Counted from the first letter of the stretch, positions 1 to 8,886 are shown. The stretch is DNA of 14,223 nucleotides from Ktedonobacter sp. 13_1_20CM_4_53_11 (GCA_001919995.1 MNIY01000125.1:1-14223); one strand, 5' to 3'. The notes: generated from the letters alone by a model not told the origin. Made by a program: numbers and translations.

Positions 1-254
1 AACGCAGGTAAAAATCCGAAGCCAAGGATGGGATAGAAAACAACGAGTACGGCCAGGATCGGGATAGCTCGCAGCAGACCACTGAAGTTAATCGCTATGA
101 ATGAGGCCACTGGACTGCGGACAACCAGTACCCCCAGAGGAACGCTGATCACGATTGCGAGCACAATGGCAACAGCGCAGAGCTTGATGTAATCAACAGT
201 ATGCTGTAGATACCCGTTGGATGGGTCAGCGATAAATTGTAGTAGAGCGTTCAC
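1..254 (-). CDS. ABC transporter permease, osmoprotectant (OpuC/ProW-like) family, partial
   Basis: This is the N-terminal 84 residues of a membrane permease whose 3' end lies beyond the left window edge. Reading leftward from a GTG at 254, the protein starts MNALLQFIADPSNG and continues with a hydrophobic segment around residues 27-48 and the stretch SGLLRAIPILAVLVVFYPIL, which is typical of glycine betaine/carnitine/choline permeases of the binding-protein-dependent superfamily. A GGGAGG ribosome binding site sits 9 nt before the GTG. The gene starts 33 bp after the previous permease ends, so the two are almost certainly cotranscribed and would form a permease heterodimer. A substrate-binding protein gene would be expected further left but is outside the window. 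Family is fairly sure; the exact substrate is not. Confidence 0.8.
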   Translation of the reverse strand, partial: MNALLQFIADPSNGYLQHTVDYIKLCAVAIVLAIVISVPLGVLVVRSPVASFIAINFSGLLRAIPILAVLVVFYPILGFGFLPA

Positions 255-287
255 GATACGTAACCTCCCTTGCTCTCAGTCCAATAC

Positions 288-944
288 TTATGCTACTGAA
301 AGCGTGCTGCGCCCTCGATTGAGTCCAACCTGTAAAGCGAGTAAGAGCAGGTCGGCTACAATGGCGAGGAGGCTAATTAAGATTGCCCCCGCAATCACCT
401 GGTCACTCTGGAGGTTGCTAATGCCCTGGAAGATCAATGTGCCAAGGCTATCAGTACCCGCCAGGCTGGCCAGCGAGGCGATGCCGATACTGGTGACCAT
501 AGCGATACGTATGCCCGCTATAGTCACCGGAAGGGCCATTGGAAGCGTGACGCGCTGCAAGAGCTGGCGGCCGTTCATACCCATGGCCCTGCCTACTTCG
601 ATGAGCAGCGGGTCGATACCATTGATAGCGGCGGCTGTATTACGGATGAGAGCGATCTGTGCGTAGAGGATCAAAGGAATGATAATCGTTGCGATAGTCA
701 AACCTGTAACAGGAACCAGGAAAGCTATCAGCGCCAGGGCCGGTATAGTATACATGACGCCGGCAATGCTGATAACCGGTGGATAAAGCCATTTATAGCG
801 TGCTGCCAGTATTCCCAACGGTATAGCGATGAGAATGGAAATCAGCATGGCTATTCCCACAATTGTGAGATGTTGGATAAGTAGGTTGGGAATGCTGGTT
901 GGATCTGATAGATCATAGTTGGCCGGGTTGAACAGGTAACTCAT
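288..944 (-). CDS. ABC transporter permease, osmoprotectant (OpuC/ProW-like) family
   Basis: A complete 218-residue integral membrane permease, the usual length for OpuCB/OpuBB-type proteins. It has several hydrophobic segments (about residues 25-47, 57-78, 80-101, 150-170, 185-210). The region around residues 105-145, with EVGRAMGMNGRQLLQRVTLP, is the EAA-type cytoplasmic loop that docks onto the ATPase. By family knowledge it forms the channel for import of glycine betaine, carnitine, choline or a related compatible solute. A GGAG lies 7 nt before the ATG. Transcription could come from the ATPase promoter or from the internal promoter candidate at 1060-1088. The gene is followed after 33 bp by a second permease. 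Family assignment is firm; substrate is inferred. Confidence 0.88.
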   Translation of the reverse strand: MSYLFNPANYDLSDPTSIPNLLIQHLTIVGIAMLISILIAIPLGILAARYKWLYPPVISIAGVMYTIPALALIAFLVPVTGLTIATIIIPLILYAQIALIRNTAAAINGIDPLLIEVGRAMGMNGRQLLQRVTLPMALPVTIAGIRIAMVTSIGIASLASLAGTDSLGTLIFQGISNLQSDQVIAGAILISLLAIVADLLLLALQVGLNRGRSTLSVA

Positions 945-1245
945 TCATCAACTCCATCACAATGCTACGAGAACGGAAGTTCAGACGATCTCTCTTGTGC
1001 TCTCCTTCTTGCTTGCCTCAATCGTTCAGGTTGATTGCTTATCTCCTGTATGTCACTCCATGATAGCATGGTAATACTACTACGTAAAGCAAAGAATGAG
1101 AAATCACGGCAGGCCCTTTTGAATGTTTGTTCATCAGCAGGGGCAATGAGAAGTGAGGTGTGGTGTGTGTCCCAAATACCGGCAAGCCTTGCGCTCTCAG
1201 CGCTCAGTTTTTATGCTCTCCAACGTCAATCTTCCTTAATTTGAG
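945..1245. other. Gene-free spacer inside the osmoprotectant transporter operon
   Basis: About 300 bp separate the ATPase stop from the permease start, whereas such genes usually abut. A 69-codon rightward frame here (1035-1244) has no recognisable protein character and no clear ribosome binding site. The only structure seen is the promoter candidate at 1060-1088 and a small GCGCT/AGCGC hairpin near 1190-1205. No intrinsic terminator is visible after the ATPase, so read-through into the permeases is possible. Confidence 0.6.
1060..1088 (-). promoter_or_regulatory. Candidate sigma70-type promoter upstream of the first permease
   Basis: On the minus strand a TTTACG box (1083-1088) and a TATCAT box (1060-1065) are separated by exactly 17 bp. 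They match consensus at 4/6 and 5/6 positions. The site lies about 115 bp before the permease start at 944, inside the unusually long spacer after the ATPase gene. It could give the permeases transcription independent of the ATPase. This is a pattern match only. Confidence 0.4.
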
Positions 1246-2241
1246 CTACTTCGTGGCCAACTCACCGTGGGTTTTTGACACTTCGCGATTGATGCTGGAC
1301 AGGGTGACATAGCCAATGTGTTCTTGCGTCTCCTCGTCATAGACGTTGAGCGCGGTCACATTTTTCTCAATTAAGGTAAACATAGCCTGGAGCAGCGTTG
1401 CAGAGGATGAGCAGTCGGGAAGTACCCTGCCAGGAGCAGCGGCATTGTTGTCCAGTTCGGGCACTAATGCTGTTGAAACAGGGAGGTACTCTAGCTGGCG
1501 CAGGATGCTATCCGCTCCCACTAGCTTCCGTACGAAGTCGTTAGCTGGATTCGCGAGCAGCTCGATCGGCGAGCCAAGCTGTATGAGTTTGCCCTCTGAG
1601 AGGACCGCGATCTGGTCGCCCAGTTTGAATGCCTCTTCGATGTCGTGCGAGACAAAAAGAATCGTTTTATGGACGTCTCGCTGTATGCGGAGCAGTTCGT
1701 CCTGCATACGTGCACGAGTAATAGCATCGAGGGCGCCGAATGGTTCGTCCATCAAGAGAATTGCGGGATCAGTCGCCAGCGCGCGTGCCAACCCTACACG
1801 CTGCTGTTGCCCACCAGAGAGCTGACGTGGGAAGCGCGAGCGATATTCGTCGGGCGGCAGACCAGCCAGCTCTAAAAGCTCATCGACGCGCTCGGCGAGA
1901 CGCTGCTTTGTCCAGCCGCCGGCAATTTCGGCGGTGATGCGCACGTTCTCAGCGATGTTCATGTGTGGAAAGAGACCGACTTGCTGAATGACGTAGCCGA
2001 TGCGGCGGCGTAACAAAATAGGGTTTTCTTCGAGCACGTTTTTGCCGTCGATAAGGATTGCGCCGGAGGTCGGTTCGATCAAACGGTTGACCATGCGCAG
2101 CAAGGTCGTTTTGCCGGAACCCGAGGTTCCCACCAGCATACAGGTGGTACCTTCCTGTAGTTCAAATGTGACTGCGTCAACTGCAGGTTTGGCCGTTCCT
2201 TCGTATTGCTTGGTGATCTCTTCGAACGCGATCTTTGCCAT
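1246..2241 (-). CDS. opuCA: Osmoprotectant ABC transporter ATP-binding protein (OpuCA/ProV-like)
   Basis: A 331-residue cytoplasmic ATPase that would energise import of a quaternary amine osmolyte. Counted from the chosen start, Walker A (GTSGSGKTT) is near residues 38-46, the signature LSGGQQQR near 141-148, Walker B ILLMDEP near 161-167 and the H-loop His near 199. The order and spacing match the OpuCA/ProV/OsmV family. The C-terminal 80 residues look like one reduced CBS-type regulatory domain, where longer family members carry two. The reading frame is open up to 2322, but the ATG at 2241 is preferred: it has a GGAAGGA site 9 nt upstream and the protein then starts directly with the conserved ATPase fold (MAKIAFEEITKQYEG). 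It is divergent from the S53 peptidase gene. The symbol is by family resemblance. Confidence 0.88.
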   Translation of the reverse strand: MAKIAFEEITKQYEGTAKPAVDAVTFELQEGTTCMLVGTSGSGKTTLLRMVNRLIEPTSGAILIDGKNVLEENPILLRRRIGYVIQQVGLFPHMNIAENVRITAEIAGGWTKQRLAERVDELLELAGLPPDEYRSRFPRQLSGGQQQRVGLARALATDPAILLMDEPFGALDAITRARMQDELLRIQRDVHKTILFVSHDIEEAFKLGDQIAVLSEGKLIQLGSPIELLANPANDFVRKLVGADSILRQLEYLPVSTALVPELDNNAAAPGRVLPDCSSSATLLQAMFTLIEKNVTALNVYDEETQEHIGYVTLSSINREVSKTHGELATK

Positions 2242-2298
2242 GCGCTTTTTGGTCCTTCCAAATTGTTCCCTCATCCCCTCAAGCGAGGAAGAGGTTTT

Positions 2299-2329
2299 CT
2301 GTGGGCACCTCGTTCCCTGCATCCCACAG
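2299..2329 (-). other. Hairpin in the leader of the ATPase gene
   Basis: A 7-bp perfect stem (CTGTGGG at 2299-2305 with CCCACAG at 2323-2329) encloses a 17-nt loop within the presumed 5' untranslated region of the transporter operon. It is not followed by a T-tract. It may be a simple leader structure; no known riboswitch class is recognised. Confidence 0.25.
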
Positions 2330-2334
2330 CCTTT

Positions 2335-2363
2335 TCTTCATTATATGAAACAATCCTTATAAT
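2335..2363 (+). promoter_or_regulatory. Weak candidate promoter for the S53 peptidase gene
   Basis: A perfect TATAAT (2358-2363) lies on the plus strand 17 bp after a poor -35 (TCTTCA, 3/6 match). It is about 105 bp before the peptidase ATG. It overlaps the better leftward promoter at 2340-2368. It is supported mainly by the -10 box. Confidence 0.25.
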
Positions 2364-2368
2364 TGCAA
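2340..2368 (-). promoter_or_regulatory. Candidate sigma70-type promoter for the osmoprotectant transporter operon
   Basis: On the minus strand TTGCAA (2363-2368, 4/6) and a perfect TATAAT (2340-2345) are spaced by 17 bp. It lies about 100 bp before the ATPase start at 2241 and so leaves a leader that contains the 2299-2329 hairpin. It is one of the better promoter matches in the window. Confidence 0.45.
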
Positions 2369-2470
2369 AGTACTCTATGGTCTACGATAAATCCCCCAAG
2401 GTCTACCAGGCTGCCGTTTATCTTTGTATACCATTGTGTCGTATTGCGTTTATTTGATTTGGAGAGCTAC

Positions 2471-4867
2471 ATGCAGCGTAAATTTCTGAACAGGCTTGGC
2501 GTAGCTGTTGTCGTCCTGGTTGTGGTTGGCGTCAGTTTCTTGAGTATCCGCTTAATTGCTCAAGCCAGGCAAGATCAACGTATCCCCATCGATGGACAGA
2601 CCGTTCCACTTATCAAACATGCACAATTGCTCGGAGCCGCCAATGGTGACCAGCAATTGAACCTGTCGATCGGGCTACATCCCCGCAATCAGCAAGAATT
2701 GGAGAACTTGCTGCGCAACCTGTATGATCCTCGCTCCTTGATGTATCATCATTTTCTGACACCTCAGGAATTCGCCGATGAATTCGGCCCCACTCCAGAA
2801 CAGCAGCAACGGGTCGCTGCCTATTTACGTCAGCAAGGGCTGACTGTGACCGGCATTGCACCAAATGGGCTATTGATCGATGCCAATGCCACTATTGCTC
2901 AGGCTGAGACAACCTTTCAAGTCACCATTAATAATTATCAACTGGGGTCGCACACCTTTTATGCCAACGCTGGTGCGCCGACTATTCCATCCTCGTTTTC
3001 ATCGCTTATCGCCTCGATTGGGGGCCTTGACAACAGTGTGAAACTGCACCCGCTTTTGCATCGCCTGAATCCAGAGGGCGGAAAACCAGGCTTAGGTAAA
3101 CGCTCGTCGCATGCTCAACCGAACGCTCAGTCCGGATTCAAGCCCGCCGACCTGGTGGCAGCCTATGACTCGGGTCCACTCCAGCAGGCAGGGGTTCTGG
3201 GCAATAACCAGACGGTGGCCGTATTTGAGCTGGATGGCTATCAGAGCAGTGATATAACTCAGTACTTGCAGACCTACAACCTCGGCAGCCCGAGTATCAG
3301 CAATGTGCTGGTGGATGGCTTTAATGGCTCCGCCGGGCAGGGAGCTATCGAGGTCGAACTGGATATCGAAGTTGTAGCGGCAATGGCACCCAAAGCAACT
3401 CAGATCGTTTACGAAGGGCCAAACACGACTCAGGGCGTGAACGACACCTACAACAAGATCGTCACAGACAATAAAGCGCAGGTTACCACCATCAGCTGGG
3501 GTGAATGTGAGACGGCTTCGGGCGCCGCGGAACTGCAAACGCTGGATACCATTTTTAAGCAAGGAGCCGCGCAGGGCATCGCCATGTTTGCCGCCTCTGG
3601 CGACTCTGGCGCCTATGACTGTAATGATACCAACCTGGCAGTCGATTCGCCAGCGGGTGATCCCTACATTACCGGCGTCGGCGGCACCAACCTCCAGGTC
3701 AATAATGGCGCCTATGGCAGTGAGTCCGTGTGGAGCAACCCCTCGGATACGCAGCGCAGCCCCCAGGGAGCTGGCGGCGGCGGCGGTCTCAGTAACACCT
3801 TCAAGGAACCCAGCTGGCAGACGGGTCCTGGAGTGCAGAATCAGTACAGCAATGGCAACCGCGAGGTACCGGATGTCTCGGCGGATGCCGACCCGGCCAC
3901 TGGTTACTCGGTGTATTGTACCGTCTCTGCCGCCGGGTGTCCTTCGGCTGGCTGGATTGTCGTCGGAGGGACAAGTGCAGCTGCGCCCTTCTGGGCTGGC
4001 AGCACGGCAAGCATCAATGAGTACCTGCAAAAACAGGGCAAATCGCGTGTGGGTTTTGCCAATCCGGTGTTGTATAGCCTGGCAAGCGCGCAGCAACAGT
4101 TTTCCCCTTTCCATGATGTAAGCAGCGGCAATAACCTCTACTATCCTGCGACCGCAAATTATGACCTCGCCAGCGGTCTCGGGTCGCCCGACGTTTACAA
4201 TATAGCGCGCGATATCGCCGGAGGGAGCGGGCCTACCCCATCCCCCACGGCCAGCCCGACGGGGACACCTGTGCCGACTCCCTCGCCAACGGCTACGCCT
4301 GTGGCGAGCCCAACCGCGACCAGCACGCCCGCACCGACTCCCACGGCCAATCCAATCAACACCCCGGTTCCGCAGCCGCCTCCCTCTGGTTCACTGATCC
4401 AGAATGGCGACTTCGAGCAGGGGATTGACCCGTGGCAGGAGACGTCCGGCAGTGGCTACGAAATCGTAAACACTACGAATCCCCATAGCGGGCAGTACAG
4501 CGCGGATCTCTGTGGCTATGGCAGCTGCGACGATAGTATCGCGCAAAACTTTACTGTGCCGGCCAATGCAAGCACTATCACAGTGAGTTACTGGTGGTAT
4601 GGCTACACAACGCGCACATCGCATTTGTGTAGAGATGCCCTTACGGTAACGCTGCTGGATAGTAGTGGAAGAGCCATCGGGACATTGCAGCATTCCTGCA
4701 ATACTAATGCCACGAACAGCTGGCAGCATGTGAGTTTCGACGTGACGAGCAAGCTGTCTAGCCATGCCCGGCAGACGGTGACACTGCTCTTTAATGGTAA
4801 GACGGCAAGCAGTTTTTTAGTTACCTCCGAATTCTTTGTGGACGATGTGGCTGTGAGTGGGTCGTAG
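2471..4867 (+). CDS. Secreted S53 family (sedolisin/kumamolisin-type) serine-carboxyl peptidase with C-terminal accessory domain
   Basis: A 798-residue exported endopeptidase, probably acid-acting by family. Residues 5-29 are a signal or anchor helix after a basic start (MQRKFLNR). Residues about 60-195 match the pro-kumamolisin activation propeptide. The catalytic domain spans about 225-580 and shows the Glu/Asp pair in EVELD (E294, D298), the oxyanion Asp in SGDSG (D378) and the nucleophile in GGTSAAAP (S502). Their spacing is close to that of kumamolisin. A calcium site is suggested by FHDV (D549) and ASGLGSPD (D574). A Thr/Pro/Ser-rich linker (about 587-639) leads to a beta-rich domain (about 640-798, NGDFEQG...) resembling carbohydrate-binding or galactose-binding jelly rolls. 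The ATG at 2471 has GGAGAG just upstream and begins the signal sequence; the frame is open from 2363, but that extension looks non-coding. Mature activity should be extracellular or at the cell surface. Confidence 0.92.
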   Translation: MQRKFLNRLGVAVVVLVVVGVSFLSIRLIAQARQDQRIPIDGQTVPLIKHAQLLGAANGDQQLNLSIGLHPRNQQELENLLRNLYDPRSLMYHHFLTPQEFADEFGPTPEQQQRVAAYLRQQGLTVTGIAPNGLLIDANATIAQAETTFQVTINNYQLGSHTFYANAGAPTIPSSFSSLIASIGGLDNSVKLHPLLHRLNPEGGKPGLGKRSSHAQPNAQSGFKPADLVAAYDSGPLQQAGVLGNNQTVAVFELDGYQSSDITQYLQTYNLGSPSISNVLVDGFNGSAGQGAIEVELDIEVVAAMAPKATQIVYEGPNTTQGVNDTYNKIVTDNKAQVTTISWGECETASGAAELQTLDTIFKQGAAQGIAMFAASGDSGAYDCNDTNLAVDSPAGDPYITGVGGTNLQVNNGAYGSESVWSNPSDTQRSPQGAGGGGGLSNTFKEPSWQTGPGVQNQYSNGNREVPDVSADADPATGYSVYCTVSAAGCPSAGWIVVGGTSAAAPFWAGSTASINEYLQKQGKSRVGFANPVLYSLASAQQQFSPFHDVSSGNNLYYPATANYDLASGLGSPDVYNIARDIAGGSGPTPSPTASPTGTPVPTPSPTATPVASPTATSTPAPTPTANPINTPVPQPPPSGSLIQNGDFEQGIDPWQETSGSGYEIVNTTNPHSGQYSADLCGYGSCDDSIAQNFTVPANASTITVSYWWYGYTTRTSHLCRDALTVTLLDSSGRAIGTLQHSCNTNATNSWQHVSFDVTSKLSSHARQTVTLLFNGKTASSFLVTSEFFVDDVAVSGS

Positions 4868-4880
4868 AATAGTTAGGATG

Positions 4881-4947
4881 AAAAACAGGAAATGGAACAG
4901 GGAGCGTTGGCCTGCGGTCAACGCTCCCTGTTCCATTTCCTGTTTTT
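4881..4947. terminator. Long bidirectional terminator-type hairpin (29-bp perfect arms)
   Basis: Arms 4881-4909 and 4919-4947 are perfect inverted copies with a 9-nt loop. The ends are AAAAA and TTTTT, so either transcript would end its stem in a U-run. It lies between the convergent ends of the S53 peptidase gene and the aldehyde dehydrogenase remnant and fits a shared terminator. The arm length is far beyond what termination needs. Confidence 0.8.
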
Positions 4948-4952
4948 CACAT

Positions 4953-5687
4953 CTATTCTTGTGAAAAGAACACACTTTTCACCTCGGTGTAGAGCTGGAC
5001 GGCGTGCATGCCCATCTCGCGACCGAAGCCGCTTTTCTTATAGCCTCCAAAGGGGGCTTCCGTATGCACGCTGTGATTAGAGTTGACGGAAAGCACACCC
5101 GCGCGTATACCCTTTGTGACGCGAATAGCCCGGCCAAAATCACGCGTCCACACTGATCCTGAAAGGCCATACGACACGTCATTGGCCTGCCGGATCGCTT
5201 CTTCCTCGCTTGCGAATGGGATAACGCAGACAACAGGGCCGAATATCTCTTCCTGTGCGATGCGCATCTTGTTATTCACATGCGTGAATATAGCTGGCTG
5301 GAGGAAATAGCCGTCGTTGTCGCCAGGGGTGCCCCCGGCGACCAGCTGCGCTCCCTCCTCCTGACCGAGCGTGACATAGTCAAGAGAGCGTTGACGCTGA
5401 CCAGCCGAGATAAGGGGTCCGACTTCGGTCCGCTCGTCAAGCGGCTGATCTACCTGCAAAGCGGCCGTTCGCTTAACGAACCGTTCAACAAACTCTTCGT
5501 AGATCGGCCATTGTACGAGGAGCCGGGAGCGTGCGCAGCAGTCTTGCCCGCAATTGCCGAATACTGCGTATACCGAAGCGTCTATAAACTCAAAGCGAAT
5601 ACCCGGTGAGAGGGAGTAGTGCGTCTTTTCTTTCAGAGGAAAAGGCGTTTTTCCGCGGCAATACTCTTGCAGAGAGAGACCAATCAT
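4953..5687 (-). pseudogene. Aldehyde dehydrogenase remnant, C-terminal half only
   Basis: The 244-codon frame encodes the catalytic and oligomerisation half of an NAD(P)-dependent aldehyde dehydrogenase. It has the nucleophile region FGNCGQDCCARSRLL (residues about 43-57), EEIFGPVVCVIPF, the GLSGSVWT loop, and the closing FGGYKKSGFGREMG and EVKSVFF motifs. Family members are about 480-500 residues, so some 230-250 residues of the NAD-binding N-terminus are absent. The first 30 or so residues do not look like the family, apart from a blurred SPGIRFEFIDAS that may echo the usual SPNIVFxDADIDAS. No N-terminal half is found upstream, where the divergent histidine kinase gene begins within 112 bp. 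It is most likely a 5'-deleted, nonfunctional gene. The C-terminal part is otherwise undamaged, so the deletion may be recent. Confidence 0.82.
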
Positions 5688-5798
5688 GATAGACTTGGAA
5701 AAACATTTAAGGCAGGTTTGCGCTGATGCAGAGAATCATCCGTGATGTCAATGGACAGGCACCTGATACAAAACATGTGACGAAGAGAGGCAACCTTG

Positions 5799-7061
5799 AT
5801 GGAGCATAACCCTCAAGACCTTCCTCAGATGAACCCCGCTAGTTTATCGGCAACACCCCTGGCCATCCTGTCTTCAGACGGGTCCGATGAGCAGCGGAAG
5901 CTGGCTGAACAGGAACTCCAGCAGCTAGATCAGACCATCCGTTTGCAGGCGAATTTAATTGAGCTGGCTCATGACGCCATTATCGTGCGTAATCCGGCGA
6001 GTCGCATTGTTTCCTGGAACAAGGGATCAGAAACGCTCTATGGCTGGGCAGCTCACGAGATTCTTGGCCAGGTCACTCACACGCTGCTGGACACTCGTTT
6101 TCCCCAATCGCGTGAGGCTGTTGATAACGTCCTTGTGCACGAGGGGCACTGGGAAGGTGAACTCACCCATACTTGCCGTGATGGGAGACAGGTGATTGTG
6201 GAGAGCCGCCAGGTTCTTGTACGCGATGAGCAAGGGCGCCCCAAGGCCATTCTGGAGATTAACCGGGATATTACTGAACGCCGGCTCAGAGATGCTAAGG
6301 TGCAGGTCTTGAGTGAGACGACGCGGCAGATGGACGAATTTCTGGGGATTGCCAGCCATGAATTGAGAACGCCGCTCACAGCGATCAAAGGAAACCTTCA
6401 ATTAGCGAAGCGGCAGCTCAATCGCATGCTTAAGCAGGATGAGATTACGAAGGAAGAGGTTGCAGGCACCATTACTACTATCCAGGGATTGCTTGATCGT
6501 GCAGAACGACAGGCCACGGTACAAAATCGGCTGGTCAACGATCTCATCGATATCTCACGCATTCACGCGGGTCGCCTGGAGTTACAGGTTGAACCCTGTG
6601 ATCTCACAGGAATTGTGCGTGAGGTCGTTGAAGACCAGCGTGATACCAGCGCCACCCGTACTATTCTCTTTGAAAGCCCAACGATGGAGTTGCCCGTGCA
6701 GGCAGATATAGACCGCGTGGGACAGGTGGTGAACAACTACCTTTCCAACGCGCTGAAATATTCGGAGGAGACTCATCCCGTAGAGGTTCACATTGAGCTA
6801 GAAGGATCGGTGGTGCGCGTTTCCGTCCGGGACGAGGGACCTGGTCTCCCTCCCGGAGAACAGGAGCGTATCTGGGATCGCTTCTATCGTGCGGAGGGGG
6901 TAGAGATGAAGAGTGGTTCAGGGGTGGGACTGGGGCTGGGATTGCATATTTGCCGGACCATCATCGAGCAGCATGGAGGACAGGTGGGGGTCGAAAGTAA
7001 GGAAGGTGTTGGCTCGACGTTCTGGTTTACGCTGCCGCTGGCGCAGCCGAGGGGCAGCTAA
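5799..7061 (+). CDS. PAS-domain sensor histidine kinase, soluble
   Basis: A 420-residue protein with no membrane segment or signal peptide. A short acidic, Gln-rich coiled N-terminus (about 30-50) leads into a PAS domain with PAC end (about 52-162, ILEINRDITERR). The HisKA dimerisation helix carries the phospho-acceptor His187 in SHELRTP. The HATPase_c domain has the N-box (NNYLSNALKY, 312-321), G1 (DEGPGLPP, 345-352), an F-box-like RFYRAEG and G2 (GLGLGLHI, 377-384). All residues needed for autophosphorylation are present. The ATG at 5799 is preferred over the adjacent TTG at 5796 because GAGAGG lies 8 nt upstream. No response regulator is adjacent, so its partner and signal are unknown. The next gene's promoter and T-box begin soon after its stop, so it is probably a single-gene unit. 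Confidence 0.92.
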   Translation: MEHNPQDLPQMNPASLSATPLAILSSDGSDEQRKLAEQELQQLDQTIRLQANLIELAHDAIIVRNPASRIVSWNKGSETLYGWAAHEILGQVTHTLLDTRFPQSREAVDNVLVHEGHWEGELTHTCRDGRQVIVESRQVLVRDEQGRPKAILEINRDITERRLRDAKVQVLSETTRQMDEFLGIASHELRTPLTAIKGNLQLAKRQLNRMLKQDEITKEEVAGTITTIQGLLDRAERQATVQNRLVNDLIDISRIHAGRLELQVEPCDLTGIVREVVEDQRDTSATRTILFESPTMELPVQADIDRVGQVVNNYLSNALKYSEETHPVEVHIELEGSVVRVSVRDEGPGLPPGEQERIWDRFYRAEGVEMKSGSGVGLGLGLHICRTIIEQHGGQVGVESKEGVGSTFWFTLPLAQPRGS

Positions 7062-7098
7062 AGTCAGGCATTGACATAAGATACCCCAAAAAAAGGGC

Positions 7099-7127
7099 TT
7101 GACAGCGTTCAGGCTTTAGTGTATTCT
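7099..7127 (+). promoter_or_regulatory. Sigma70-type promoter of the proS T-box operon
   Basis: A perfect TTGACA (7099-7104) and a TATTCT (7122-7127, 4/6) are separated by exactly 17 bp, just upstream of the T-box leader. Transcription would start near 7134 and run through the T-box into both proS genes. The position relative to the leader makes this the most convincing promoter of the window. Confidence 0.75.
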
Positions 7128-7133
7128 TGGCAC

Positions 7134-7410
7134 ATTCTATTAAGGATATTAGTAACGCTCTGATCAGGACCAGTAGACGATGGCGTAGTCTGGCAGCGAA
7201 CCGGGAGAGTGCAAGCCGGTAGACGGACACCGCGTCAAACCCACCTGTGAGCGTCAGTGGACAAGCTGACCGGAAAGCCTCACCGTTACCAGGAGGAGCG
7301 GTTATCATTCAAAAGATGGCCGCGTGAGTGGAATCGCGCTGTAAAGCATGATTCAAAAAAGGTGGCACCACGGGCAACGATCTCGTCCTTTGCGAAGGGC
7401 GAGTTTTTTT
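7134..7410 (+). promoter_or_regulatory. T-box riboswitch leader, probably tRNA-Pro responsive
   Basis: The leader has the elements of a class I T-box. Stem I carries AGTAGACG on its 5' side (about 7169-7177), a distal stem ACCGG/CCGGT with an AGTG-containing loop (about 7199-7220), and a 3' specifier side. CCC at 7240-7242, preceded by AAA and followed by A, is the likely proline specifier. Stem II-like GTGAG/CTCAC and a 9-bp stem GCGGTTATC/GATGGCCGC follow. The T-box GGTGGCACCACGGG (7361-7374) can form an antiterminator, with AAAGG (7358-7362) pairing to CCTTT (7387-7391), exclusive with the terminator at 7382-7410. Uncharged tRNA would favour read-through into the ProRS genes. The class is sure. 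The codon is inferred from context and the downstream genes. Confidence 0.9.
7382..7410 (+). terminator. Intrinsic terminator of the T-box leader
   Basis: CTCGTCCTT (7382-7390) pairs with AAGGGCGAG (7395-7403) around a TGCG loop and is followed by seven T residues. Its 5' arm shares CCTT with the antiterminator, so the two structures exclude each other, as in other T-box leaders. Confidence 0.88.
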
Positions 7411-7431
7411 GTTGCTTGTTTTGGCTTGTAG

Positions 7432-8840
<1,409 letters not shown>

Positions 8841-8886
8841 GATACTAAAGAACCAAGGAATAGAGAATGATCGAATGTAATGGCGG

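Noticed and set aside
1035..1244. 69-codon rightward frame in the transporter operon spacer
   Set aside because: No ribosome binding site, no recognisable domain, and it lies opposite to the operon; it reads as chance.
2242..2322. 27-codon N-terminal extension of the transporter ATPase
   Set aside because: The family starts directly with the ATPase fold, and the ATG at 2241 has a well-placed GGAAGGA site.
2363..2470. 36-codon N-terminal extension of the S53 peptidase
   Set aside because: The ATG at 2471 has a good ribosome binding site and directly starts a signal sequence; the extension overlaps the promoter region.
3092..4114. 340-codon leftward frame inside the S53 peptidase gene
   Set aside because: It is an antisense shadow of a gene with clear catalytic motifs; its translation has no protein-family character.
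7134..7410. Leader considered as a tRNA gene or another riboswitch class
   Set aside because: The T-box sequence, specifier-type Stem I and terminator/antiterminator pair fit a T-box leader, and no tRNA cloverleaf is present.
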